Source: Pseudeuparius sepicola
Lineage: Eukaryota; Arthropoda; Insecta; Coleoptera; Anthribidae
Reading direction: 5' to 3'
DNA length: 64,000 nucleotides
NCBI GenBank assembly: GCA_963920635.1
Contig: OY987298.1
Coordinates: 125,621,735-125,685,734, forward strand
Shown: in pieces, positions 34,024-42,875 of the stretch
Position numbering within the stretch: the first letter of the stretch is position 1
Layout: each line of letters starts with the position of its first letter
The notes under the pieces: model-generated
The model's database searches: none
Seen by the model: only the letters and a program-made list of their open reading frames with translations
Told to the model about the DNA's origin: nothing
Program-made: the position numbers and the translations under genes

Positions 34024-37000
34024 TCATTCTAAAGAAAAAGGTTCCTTATTATACCGTTTTAAATTTACAATATTATGAGGGCCAACTTTATTCCCTTCGG
34101 AATCAACTAATAAATATGAATTTGGACCCCTTATTTCCTCTACCGTATAGGGACCTTCATAAAGTAAAAACAACTTTTTTATTTGAGCGTTTTCTGCTGA
34201 TGATTGTGGATGAGTGCGAATGAGTACAAGTTCCCCCTTTTCAAACTTAACCGGATTCATTCTTTCTGCGAACTTCAACTTTCTCCTCTCACTTTTTGAA
34301 AGCATCCTTTCGCGAGCTAACGCCCAGTGCTCTTCCATTTTACCTTGAACATTTTCGACATTTTCCTTAGGAAAATCCACCAGTTTGTGAATATTGTTGG
34401 GTTCAGTGATCCCTTTAAAAAGAAACGCGGGTGGAAAAGAAGTTATTTCATGAGGAATGTGATTAATACAGTGCTCCACGTCCTTAATGACATGAGCCCA
34501 CTTGGTGTGTTTATTAAAACAAAATGTTCGGAGCAGTCGTCCAATTTCTCTATTAACTCTCTCGGTTGCATTTCCTTGAGGAAAATAAATCGAAGTATAG
34601 ATAGGCCTAATATTTTCAGCATTCAAACATTCTAAATAAACGTTGGATCGAAATTGAGTACCGTTATCACTAAGAATGACCTGAGGCTTTTGGACCTGTT
34701 CAAAATATTGCTTTAAACGATTTACTACAGATTGAGCAGTGGCGCGTTTAAGGGGGTACAATTTTGTATACCTCGAGAATGAATCCACAACAACTAGAAG
34801 TTGTGTTGCTCCTCCACGGGAAACCGGAAGCGGCCCCATCAAGTCAATAGATATCAAATCGCCTGGTCGATGGGTGAGTACAGGATTTAAATCACCATGA
34901 AGCCGTTTTGCAGGTTTTGCCTTCTGACAGATTTCACATGACGAGCACATTTGTCGGACATGCTTTAACATCTTTTTCCAAAAAAACGTTTTCTTAATAT
35001 GAAGATAAGTCTTTTTATAACCAAAATGTCCTATATCAGCATGCCGCTGTTTAATTAAAGGTACAATTTCTTTCTTAGGCACACAAAGTTTAAACCCTGA
35101 ATCAAAATTATCCCCTCTTCTAAACAAAACATTTTCGTGTAATTGGTACCTATCTGCAACAACATTCCTAACTAGATTGCTATCTAATTCGGTTATAATC
35201 TTATTCAAGTGTGGATCATCTCGTTGATCCTTGGCTAGATTTTTGAAATCATTTTTAATCAACTTAAATTCGTTACTTAGTTGTAACATGAATATGGTAA
35301 CAGAGGCTTGTGAATCTAGTTTGACAGATAGCTTGTGCCGTAACGGTGCTCGAGATAACCGGTCAGCGATCACGTTCTCTGGACCACTACAATATTCCAC
35401 AGAAAAATTAAATTCTTGCATAAAAAGGGTCCACCTCGTTAGTCTAGCCGTTTTAAGAGGGCAGTCCATTACATATGTCAATGATTTGTGGTCTGTTACC
35501 ACAACTAAAGAGTATCCTAACACAAATGTTCGCCAGACCTGCAAAGAATTTAATACCGCGAAAGCTTCTTTTTCTGTGACGGTATAATTTAATTGGGGTC
35601 CCTTCAGAGTTTTACTGTGATATGCTATAATAAGACGTTCCCCGGAATCTGCCAACTGGTAAAGAACAGAGCCTATGCCCCAACCCGAACTGTCACTTTG
35701 AATGTAAAATGTTTTCTGAAAATCTGGATGGCTGATCATAGTTACTTCTAAATAAGCTTTTTTTATAGCCTTAAATGCTTTTTCCGACTCATCACACCAT
35801 TGCCATTTTATATATTTTTTAATCAACTTAAGCAGAGGAATAGTGAGATCAGCAAAATGGTCACAAAATCTGCGATCATAGTTGACCAACCCGAGAAAAC
35901 CACGTAGTTCGCGAATATTTCTGGGCCGTGGAAAATCTTGGATAGCCGCAATTCTCTGTGGTTGAATATACACGCCCTCTGGTGTAATTATGTGGCCTAC
36001 AAACGAAACCTCCTTTCTAGCGAACTCACACTTTCTTAGTTTTATGGTGAGGTTAGCCTTTCGAAACTTTAGAAAAATGTCCCGTAAATGTTCCATATGA
36101 CTATCTGCATCCTTTGAGAATACAAACAAATCATCGACATATGCCAAACAAAACGACTGGGTGCTCGGTCCCAGAATATTGTTCAAACATCTTATAAAAC
36201 TGGCGACTGACGTCGACAAACCGAAAGGTAAACAATTAAAAACATAACTAGTCCTCTCAAACAAAAAACCGGTATACTGACGATCTTCTTTTCTTATTGG
36301 GATTTGCCAGTAACTAGCGGTCAAGTCTAATGTCGTCAAATATTTACTTCTGTCAAAATTGACAATTAACTCATCAAATTTCGGGGGCAAAATATGATCC
36401 ATCTCCATTTTTTTATTTAAAAATCGAGCATCGAGACATACTCTTATAGATTTGTCTTTTTTTGTGACTGTTATCAGAGGTGAAATAAATTCTGTTTGAC
36501 AGGGAGAGATTATTCCCATTTCCTGCATTTCCCTTATCTGTCGCCGTGCTTCCAATCGATGTGCAATGGGAAGAGGGTATTGGCGTTTGAAAAAAGGCGT
36601 TCTATCACGCATTTTAATTTCATGTTCATAATAGTCCGTTACCCCAGGAGTTTCGGAAAATACTTCATCAAATTCTTTAAGTAAATTGTACAACCTTTCT
36701 TTTTCTTCGGAGTTAAATGTTTCAGATTTTTCAGATGCATTCTTAAATTCTTCAACGGAATATTTGTGTCGTTTTGATAAACCGGTAGATGTTTTTTCAT
36801 GAATCAGTCTTAAAGATAATTCTTCCCTATTTAGATTATTTTCTACACCAAACTTTAGCTTTAACCCTCTACTACGAATTTTCATTATGTTTCGTTCAAA
36901 ATCTAATTTGACTTTTTCTTTCTTAAGAAAATGCACTCCCAAAACACAATCGATATTTAACTTTGGGATTACTAAACAAGAGATTTGAAAAATTTCACCC

Positions 37001-38190
37001 CCCATTTCGAAAGGGAATAAAACTTGTTGTTTAACCCTTTGACTTTTCTCTCCAACTGCAACAGAAACCGAAAGATTAGTCACTGGCAATGTGGGCAGCT
37101 TATTTTCCTCACTTTGCAGTTTTTTAAACCACTGGTCCGAAACACCGTTACAGAGGCTTCCAGAATCTAACAGAGCCTGTACCTCTTGAGCACAAATTAT
37201 TGGAAAAATGACAGGACAAGAATCCTCATCGTCACTTTCGTCCTCGCTGTGCTCTTCCTCACTCAACAGCTCCTCATGCACACTTATAAATCGCATCGAA
37301 GTATTATTCCTAACATTTGCCTGACAACTACTATTATTATTACCACGCAAAACATTATGTGTACGCTCCCCTCTATTTTCTGCATCTACACGCCTTTGAA
37401 AATTATTGTAGCTCCTATCAATTTGTTGTGATATTTGTGTTACTGGGTTTTCATTTAGACTTGCCCTCTCCTGATCATACGTCTTATCTAACCTTCGCAA
37501 ATATTCCTCAACTTCATCTACAGATCTTATCCCGGCAATTAAAATACCTCTTTGGACCTCCAAAGAAAAATGCTGAATTAAAAATTGTACCAAATCCTTT
37601 TCGTTTATTTGTTCGCTTAAAAACGATGCTTGGCCTGCCATCTTTAAGAAATAATCTGCTCTACTTCCTGTCTTAAATTTACCATACTTTATTTCTAAAA
37701 ATAAATTTCTTTCCTCGTCCATAGACCAGTATCTGCGTTTGAAACATTCTTCAAAGTGATGAAAATCTCTGAAAGAATTCTCTTTTGCCAACGCCCAGTC
37801 AGCAGCCGAACCTCGCAATGCATTCAACACTAAACCTAATCTACTTAATTCTGGCACGCTAGCTTCGTCGAACATTTTACGATTTTTTTTCAAAAACATG
37901 ATCGGATTCGTTGAACCTCCGGGTGAAAAATTTATGTTCTGACCACCCAAATCACGCCATAGCGAAATATAATTTTTTTCGTCACTTTTGTGACTTGTAT
38001 CTAACCTTGTACTCATTGTTGTACCCACGATCCTAGCTAATTGTGAAATACTAACTTGTACATCTGACATATTGTCAGCCAATTTTAAAACCATTTCTTC
38101 TAATTGTTTTTGCTTTACGTTTCCTCCCTCATTTCCTTCCTCTATTGACCGATCATCTCCACACCCCAATCCTTTTCTTTCTTTTGGCAT
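34024..38190 (-). CDS. Gag-Pol polyprotein of Ty3/gypsy retrotransposon, 1388 aa, intact
   Basis: Translation from ATG 38190 to TGA 34024 is uninterrupted. Residues 1-290 look like Gag and show no CCHC zinc knuckle. The protease motif LLDSGS has its Asp at 342. Reverse transcriptase spans about 535-770, with LDLTASYWQIP (Asp 622) and YVDD (684-687). RNase H follows with QSDSSGWG (Asp 833), VTDHKSL (Asp 900) and ENVIADRLSR (Asp 943). Integrase has an HHCC zinc site (H1050, H1055, C1085, C1088), catalytic D1116, D1175 and E1210, and a C-terminal GPY module at 1345-1347. There is no chromodomain. The protein would copy element RNA into cDNA and insert it into the genome. Gag and Pol share one frame with no frameshift or stop between them, less usual for the group, so Gag excess would need another mechanism. 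All catalytic residues I can check are present. The function of the N-terminal 60 residues is unclear. Confidence 0.95.
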   Translation of the reverse strand: MPKERKGLGCGDDRSIEEGNEGGNVKQKQLEEMVLKLADNMSDVQVSISQLARIVGTTMSTRLDTSHKSDEKNYISLWRDLGGQNINFSPGGSTNPIMFLKKNRKMFDEASVPELSRLGLVLNALRGSAADWALAKENSFRDFHHFEECFKRRYWSMDEERNLFLEIKYGKFKTGSRADYFLKMAGQASFLSEQINEKDLVQFLIQHFSLEVQRGILIAGIRSVDEVEEYLRRLDKTYDQERASLNENPVTQISQQIDRSYNNFQRRVDAENRGERTHNVLRGNNNSSCQANVRNNTSMRFISVHEELLSEEEHSEDESDDEDSCPVIFPIICAQEVQALLDSGSLCNGVSDQWFKKLQSEENKLPTLPVTNLSVSVAVGEKSQRVKQQVLFPFEMGGEIFQISCLVIPKLNIDCVLGVHFLKKEKVKLDFERNIMKIRSRGLKLKFGVENNLNREELSLRLIHEKTSTGLSKRHKYSVEEFKNASEKSETFNSEEKERLYNLLKEFDEVFSETPGVTDYYEHEIKMRDRTPFFKRQYPLPIAHRLEARRQIREMQEMGIISPCQTEFISPLITVTKKDKSIRVCLDARFLNKKMEMDHILPPKFDELIVNFDRSKYLTTLDLTASYWQIPIRKEDRQYTGFLFERTSYVFNCLPFGLSTSVASFIRCLNNILGPSTQSFCLAYVDDLFVFSKDADSHMEHLRDIFLKFRKANLTIKLRKCEFARKEVSFVGHIITPEGVYIQPQRIAAIQDFPRPRNIRELRGFLGLVNYDRRFCDHFADLTIPLLKLIKKYIKWQWCDESEKAFKAIKKAYLEVTMISHPDFQKTFYIQSDSSGWGIGSVLYQLADSGERLIIAYHSKTLKGPQLNYTVTEKEAFAVLNSLQVWRTFVLGYSLVVVTDHKSLTYVMDCPLKTARLTRWTLFMQEFNFSVEYCSGPENVIADRLSRAPLRHKLSVKLDSQASVTIFMLQLSNEFKLIKNDFKNLAKDQRDDPHLNKIITELDSNLVRNVVADRYQLHENVLFRRGDNFDSGFKLCVPKKEIVPLIKQRHADIGHFGYKKTYLHIKKTFFWKKMLKHVRQMCSSCEICQKAKPAKRLHGDLNPVLTHRPGDLISIDLMGPLPVSRGGATQLLVVVDSFSRYTKLYPLKRATAQSVVNRLKQYFEQVQKPQVILSDNGTQFRSNVYLECLNAENIRPIYTSIYFPQGNATERVNREIGRLLRTFCFNKHTKWAHVIKDVEHCINHIPHEITSFPPAFLFKGITEPNNIHKLVDFPKENVENVQGKMEEHWALARERMLSKSERRKLKFAERMNPVKFEKGELVLIRTHPQSSAENAQIKKLFLLYEGPYTVEEIRGPNSYLLVDSEGNKVGPHNIVNLKRYNKEPFSLE

Positions 38191-38475
38191 ATCGAACGTA
38201 TAATTAATAATTAAATTATAACATCAAAATCAAATTATACCCCAGAGTAAAAAAAAATAAGCAAGTACTAAAATTATAGTACCGAGTCCAGAAGACAACT
38301 ATATATATATATAAGTAAAATCAACTGCTGGCGACGCTGTCCTACTTATACTGTCCCTCGTTTACGTAATAATTCCCGTTCGCATCTCGAAAAGTCAATG
38401 TCTATTTTTTTTCGCAACGTTCACAGCTAACAGTCAATTTCAAATTACGATCCTTTCAGTTCTTTATGCAGCCTA

Positions 38476-38490
38476 CCACGTTGGGCGCCA
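38476..38490 (-). promoter_or_regulatory. Primer binding site, tRNA-Lys type
   Basis: On the minus strand TGGCGCCCAACGTGG starts four bases inside the 5' LTR edge. It agrees over 15 bases with the known tRNA-Lys(1,2) primer site TGGCGCCCAACGTGGGGC and then diverges. It would prime minus-strand cDNA synthesis. Confidence 0.8.
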
Positions 38491-38494
38491 AATA

Positions 38495-38937
38495 TGTTAA
38501 AACCTATTTTGTTTCAGCAAAGATAAGAAACTTGTTTTAGGTTCAACTATTTATTTGATAAGTTGTCGTGGTTGCATAAAATATAGAACTGAAAAGATTT
38601 CAGTTCAAACTTCTTAATTAGCGTTCGAATAACCTGGTACGACGAAGAAAACTCTCTGGTTAACCAACTACGAAGACTCTTCAAAAAAAAAACTCCTCAC
38701 AGGATCTTCACATAGAACGAGCTCCCGCCTTTTCTTCCCTCGTGCTGATGTCTGGACTCTGGACACACCGTGGCAAACTACTCCTCACGGCATCTCCTTC
38801 ATGCAGGAAGGACGAGTTCACACAATTTTTTCCTGCTGATCTCTTGACACCCCGACATCTCTTCTTTTTTTTTTTTAAACCAACAGTCTAAACACCCGTC
38901 ATTACCACATCACGAGTGATTACATGTGTGCACATCA
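38495..38937 (-). repeat. 5' LTR of the gypsy element (443 bp)
   Basis: Near-identical to 33453-33894. It should hold the promoter for the minus-strand transcript, but no strong TATA box stands out. Confidence 0.9.
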
Positions 38938-38941
38938 AGCT
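38938..38941. repeat. Target site duplication AGCT, right copy
   Basis: Matches 33449-33452. Confidence 0.85.
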
Positions 38942-39820
38942 TTTCCATGAACTTACTGAAATGGACACAGGGTGTTCCGTAAAAGCTGGACAAACCAAGC
39001 TTATGTTTTTTCACAAGAACACCCTGTATATTATTGCATTTTTGGAATCCACACTTCGTCCTGATTTCAACGACATATATATGTCATATGATTGCTCCAG
39101 ACGGTTTTACAATACCGGGCGTTCGAACTTCATTTACTTCATGTTTTCACATTCTGTGTCTCTGAAACGAAAAGTTTGCGGAGAAATTGAGTATGAGAAA
39201 AAATGATGAAAATAGTGCCTCTAAAACGTTCATAGTCATTTTGAACCCACTCCGAATCAAGGTTCATATTTCCATATTTTGCCCTGGACTAGAAAAATAT
39301 CAACCTCAACTTTTTTGTGTGGATGATTACAAAATGACTACTATCGTTTTAGGGGCATCATTTTCATCATTTTTTCTTATACTTAATTTATCAGCAAACG
39401 TTTCGTCTCTGAGATACAGGATGTGAAAACATGAAAATATGAAGTTCGAACGCCCTGTATTGTAAAAACGGCTGGAGAAATCATATAACATATATATGTC
39501 GTTGGAATCGGGACGAAGTGCAGATTCCAAAAATGCAATAATATACAGGGTGTTCTGCTAAAAAAAAACATAAACTTGGTTTGTCCAGCTTTTACGGGAC
39601 ACCCTGTGTCAACTTCAATAAGACCATGGAAAATTTCACCAAAAACCTTAAAACTTTTGTCTCTACAATTTTTTCTTTAAGTTGAAAAATAAAGAAGTTA
39701 AGGGGGGTGTTCCTCTTGGATGGATCACCCTGTACAAATTAATCGGCAATTCAAAAATGCTGTTTTACAAAAGAACCATGGGCGTAGCAATTATTTTTGA
39801 AAAGGGGGCTATACTACCTT

Positions 39821-40143
39821 ATAATAATTCACACCCTCACAATACTTCAAACTAGGAGTGCAGTTGGCGTCAGATGAAACCGAACGACGTAAAGCCATTT
39901 TCTTGAGTAATAATACCCAAAATCCATTCAAAAAATAACGAATCCAAGCTCAGTCCAAGAGACGAAGCGACCGACGAATTTGACATTGCCAAATGTCAGA
40001 ACAGAATCCAAATACATCAAGGAAATGGTTTTTTAGCGTTCGGTTTCGTCTGACGCCAACCGTACCCCAGAAGCAACCACATGTTTGTGCGGGGGACCTG
40101 GGAAATTACTATTATTTTGTCTTCGTTGCTGTTTGCGGCAATT
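39821..40143 (+). repeat. Dispersed repeat, copy 2 (split by a MITE)
   Basis: TCACACCCTCACAATACTTC up to AGGAGTG and, after the MITE, TACCCCAGAAGCAACCACAT to TTTTGTCTTCGTTGCTG, correspond to 19131-19245. Upstream is TATAATAATT, a short TAA run at the position where copy 1 carries the LINE fragment. Confidence 0.65.
39861..40062. mobile_element. 202-bp MITE, TIR CRGTTGGCGTC, copy 2
   Basis: Left end CAGTTGGCGTCAGATGAAAC and right end the complement of CGGTTGGCGTCAGACGAAAC. Flanks are TG (mutated TA) at 39859-39860 and TA at 40063-40064. The uninterrupted paralogue at 19157-19166 reads AGGAGTACCCCAG, which fixes the insertion point at that TA. Confidence 0.8.
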
Positions 40144-40602
40144 TTATTAATAATAAATCAATTATTTAACCCTCTATTTGGAAAGAGGCACATTTTGGGG
40201 CCTACGTGTACGAGAACTTTTTTTCTCTTTTAACGCGAACAATCGATTGCCGAGGTTTGAGGGGCAAGGACAAATTAATAAATTAATTAAAAAATGTCTT
40301 TCTTAATATTCCAAAAGAAATTCGAAATTAATTTAAAAAAATCCTATTTCTTTCAAACCTTCCCATACGCCACTGGCTATGACAATAAAATGATTATATT
40401 TTCAGTTTATTGCATTTTATGCGCTCATACTGTGCAACAAATTTTAAGTTAATATGAACTGTCGTTTTTGAGATATTAATAATAAACCTTTTTAAAAAAT
40501 GAACTTTAACACCCTGTATCTTGTTTACCTGAACTTTTTTGCTCAGAATAAAATTTTCTATTGTTTATTTCAAAATTGTGGTTTACAACTGGGACACGCT
40601 AC

Positions 40603-41662
40603 CTTAAACCAAATATTGTTTTCTAAAAAAAACCTACTCTTGATATTTTCTTATATCTGCTACCCCTTCAGGAACATTTTATTTTTAATTTATTTTAAAA
40701 GATTTCTATTCTAAATAGAAATTTTCAAAGATACTTAGACAAAGAATTTGAACTAAAACAATATTAAGTTTACTTCCATTAGGTATTTAATAAGATGTAT
40801 AGAAAAATACCATTTAGTATGTTTTACCCTGTACCTTGAAAACGAAGGCTCTGTGTATAATAGTAATCTTTGATACCCAAAAGGATGAAAAGTTGAGGAA
40901 GACTGTTGAGTTTGCTGGCCGAGAGGCTGGCAAACCAATTTGGTAGAGATATAATAGGTACAACTGGTAAAACTCTTAATGTCAGCCTTATACTTTCTAA
41001 TTTATGATTTGAAAGAAGAAAATAAGGTTAATTTACTAAAAAAGGCAGTTCCAATGTAAATATAAGGCCATATATTTGTTTTTAGCTTCTTTGCTTTTGA
41101 ATTAGCTGAAAATAAACATGGCATTACATTACAGATAAAATTGGCTATATTATATTTTCCCTTAAATCGAGACCTGTTTTCTCTGCCCGGCAAAATTTGC
41201 TTCTTTAGACAGTGTAGAAACAAAAATTCGCAGGTAAAAGTCATCAAACTTGTTCCAAAGTTATTCCACTTTCCACAAGTTACTCCTATACGTACTGTAT
41301 AATTAAGTAAGCAATTAATTTGAATAGCAGAAAAATAATTGATACATATTTAGGATGTAGAAAAGAACAGTCTTTTAACTCCAAAGTAATATTTTTCTTT
41401 ACGATCTAATTTCCGTAACTACTAATAAGTAGGTACCTAGTAAATAGGTACTCCTATTAAGTGGCACAATAGCTTTAAATTTCAAGTTGACTTATATATC
41501 TCCCAGCACAGTATACGCCACTATATTAAGGGGACATTATTTATATTACTAAGGCAATAATTAATCAAGTAAAAGAATAAATCCAGTTTATCATATTTAT
41601 TTTCTATTTCTTAGAATTAGGTAAGTTTTAGGTGCAAGTAATTTAATTTTTACACTATATTA
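40603..41662. other. Intergenic DNA downstream of the 156-aa ORF
   Basis: AT-rich. An AATAAA signal on the minus strand at 41596-41601, about 60 bases past the ORF stop, could end its transcript. No other feature is recognised. Confidence 0.4.
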
Positions 41663-42133
41663 CTAACGTAATTTGCTACAACCTTTAAATTTCTTACAGA
41701 CTTTATCCTCTTCCTCAACACCCTTTTTCCTTTTTCTGCTATCCTCTTCCACATCCAGATGAAATGTCCTTAACAATATTTTAGAAGAATTGGCTTTGCC
41801 CTTGTACAAAGCTAAAAAATGCAGGTGCTCCATTAGTGTCACTCTGTGCAGCATCTTATACCTCATCGCCGACGAAATTAAGTTTTTGAGATATTTCCAG
41901 TATAAACTTTTGCTCTCATGTAGAACGTAGATTCTGCACAAATATATCACTGCTTCGTAATATGCCTGGTGTTCGACCATGCTCTCCTTCACACCGGTGT
42001 TAACGTATTGCTGTTTGGAGTATACGCAAAGCTCAATAACTTTGTAGATATGTTGAGGTATCGATGGGAATTCGTCTCTGCTGATTCGGCTGCTTTCCAA
42101 TGCTGTTTTAACTTGATCCATCAACTCAGCCAT
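41663..42133 (-). CDS. Hypothetical 156-aa basic, helix-rich protein
   Basis: I do not recognise this protein. I start it at ATG 42133, in the context ACAACATGG, which is a good eukaryotic start; the frame runs seven codons further upstream but without an ATG. The first 130 residues look alpha-helical, with YYEAVIYLCRIYVL and YWKYLKNLISSAMRY stretches, and no signal peptide or membrane segment. The C-terminus is charged (RKRKKGVEEEDK, then CKKFKGC), resembling a nuclear localisation signal. TTTCCAAAGAACTTTAG just upstream could be a splice acceptor, so a 5' untranslated exon is possible. An AATAAA lies about 60 bases after the stop. It sits between two foldback clusters with no link to any transposon protein I know. 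It may be a small cellular gene, the last exon of a longer one, or an intronless copy. Confidence 0.6.
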   Translation of the reverse strand: MAELMDQVKTALESSRISRDEFPSIPQHIYKVIELCVYSKQQYVNTGVKESMVEHQAYYEAVIYLCRIYVLHESKSLYWKYLKNLISSAMRYKMLHRVTLMEHLHFLALYKGKANSSKILLRTFHLDVEEDSRKRKKGVEEEDKVCKKFKGCSKLR

Positions 42134-42875
42134 GTTGTACGCTCTAGAAGCCACTAAAGTTCTTTGGAAATATGAAGGGGCTTTTATTTAAATTAATGCA
42201 TTAATCCCCTAAAATATATGTAGATTAAATGAGGATAAGATATTACATTTTTAATTTTATATTAGGCCCAAGTCAGAGAATAGGTATGATAGGTATATAT
42301 TGTTACTAATCCGCAGGAAGACGAAATTAATTACTTTTAACTCTCGTTCCATTTACCTATAGATTTTAAATATTCTATATTCATGTGTTATTCATTGGAG
42401 AATTTTTAATTATGAAAAATTTAATATGTCTCCTTACAAAGAAGTAGACCATATGAAAAATGTAGAATAAGATTCCAATATTATTATATGACCACTGGCA
42501 TATTTCTGTTCCTTCTCGCGGAACCTACGGATAACTTTCATTAAAATAAAGAATGAGAGAACATATTGACAGAGTTAATCAAACTTGGCCCAGCACAGAA
42601 GGGCGAACAAGAGACAGGTGGAGTGTTCGGATAGGGTCATCAGTCCTATCTCCCCCACTCATAACTCGAATCCTGATTGACACGTTCATTTCGATGAATG
42701 TGGCTCTAGAATGGCTTTATATGCCAAGCGCGAAAACTACTAGCGACTAGCCAACGATTCTTAAGCACTACAAGCGCTCAGTTAAAAACAATTTTCAAGC
42801 GTAAGAGTAAGAGTAACAATCTGTAGTGTTAAAGTAACATTTTTTGTAAGTTGTAATACGCCCTTTCCGTACTTA
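42134..42875. other. Region upstream of the 156-aa ORF
   Basis: AT-rich with no clear promoter. A possible splice acceptor (CTTTAG on the minus strand, about 42154) lies just before the ORF. The plus-strand frame at 42553-42750 has no domain. Confidence 0.4.

Larger units (their letters stand above)
33453..38937 (-). mobile_element. Complete Ty3/gypsy LTR retrotransposon
   Basis: A 5485-bp element on the minus strand: 5' LTR 38495-38937, primer site, about 285-base leader, a single gag-pol frame 38190-34024, a 129-base tail and 3' LTR 33453-33894. AGCT flanks both ends. The nearly identical LTRs and open frame point to a recent insertion and possible autonomy. It lies inside the left arm of a foldback. 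No env-like frame exists downstream of pol, so this is a retrotransposon layout without an envelope gene. The domain order (protease, reverse transcriptase, RNase H, integrase) is that of Metaviridae; the tRNA-Lys type primer site may help place the lineage. Confidence 0.93.
33353..39732. mobile_element. Inner foldback, split by the gypsy element
   Basis: TA plus CAGGGTGATCCATCCAAGAG at 33351 is mirrored by CTCTTGGATGGATCACCCTG plus TA at 39734. With the gypsy element and one target copy removed (33453-38941), the left arm continues seamlessly into TTTCCATGAACTTACTG and pairs with the right arm to about 39400. The element is then about 890 bp with arms near 440 bp. Each arm contains a 60-base unit of its own with CAGGGTGTTC/GAACACCCTG-type ends (38968-39026 and 39546-39606). 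Open frames on both strands here are palindrome artefacts. Confidence 0.8.
32582..40602. mobile_element. Outer foldback element carrying nested insertions
   Basis: TA plus CAGGGTGTCCCAGTTGTAAA at 32580 pairs with TTTACAACTGGGACACGCTA at the right, where the terminal CACCCTG has decayed. The arms continue through ATTTTATTCTGAGCAAA, GATACAGGGTGTTAAAGTTT, the AAGTTCTTTTGGAATATTAA block and GTAGGCCCCAAAATGTGCCT with their complements at 40190-40600. An extra block at about 32850-33080 is present only on the left. Between the arms sit a second foldback (33353-39732), a gypsy element within it, and a MITE at 39861. The original element was therefore far shorter than 8 kb. Confidence 0.75.

Noticed and set aside
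35231..37676. Plus-strand frames of up to 119 codons
   Set aside because: They are shadows of the gag-pol frame on the minus strand.
34024..38190. Endogenous retrovirus with env
   Set aside because: Only 129 bases separate the pol stop from the 3' LTR and no env-like frame exists, so it is treated as a retrotransposon.
38916..39571. Overlapping 62-96 codon frames on both strands
   Set aside because: They fall in the palindromic arms of the inner foldback; the same sequence is read in both directions and has no domain.
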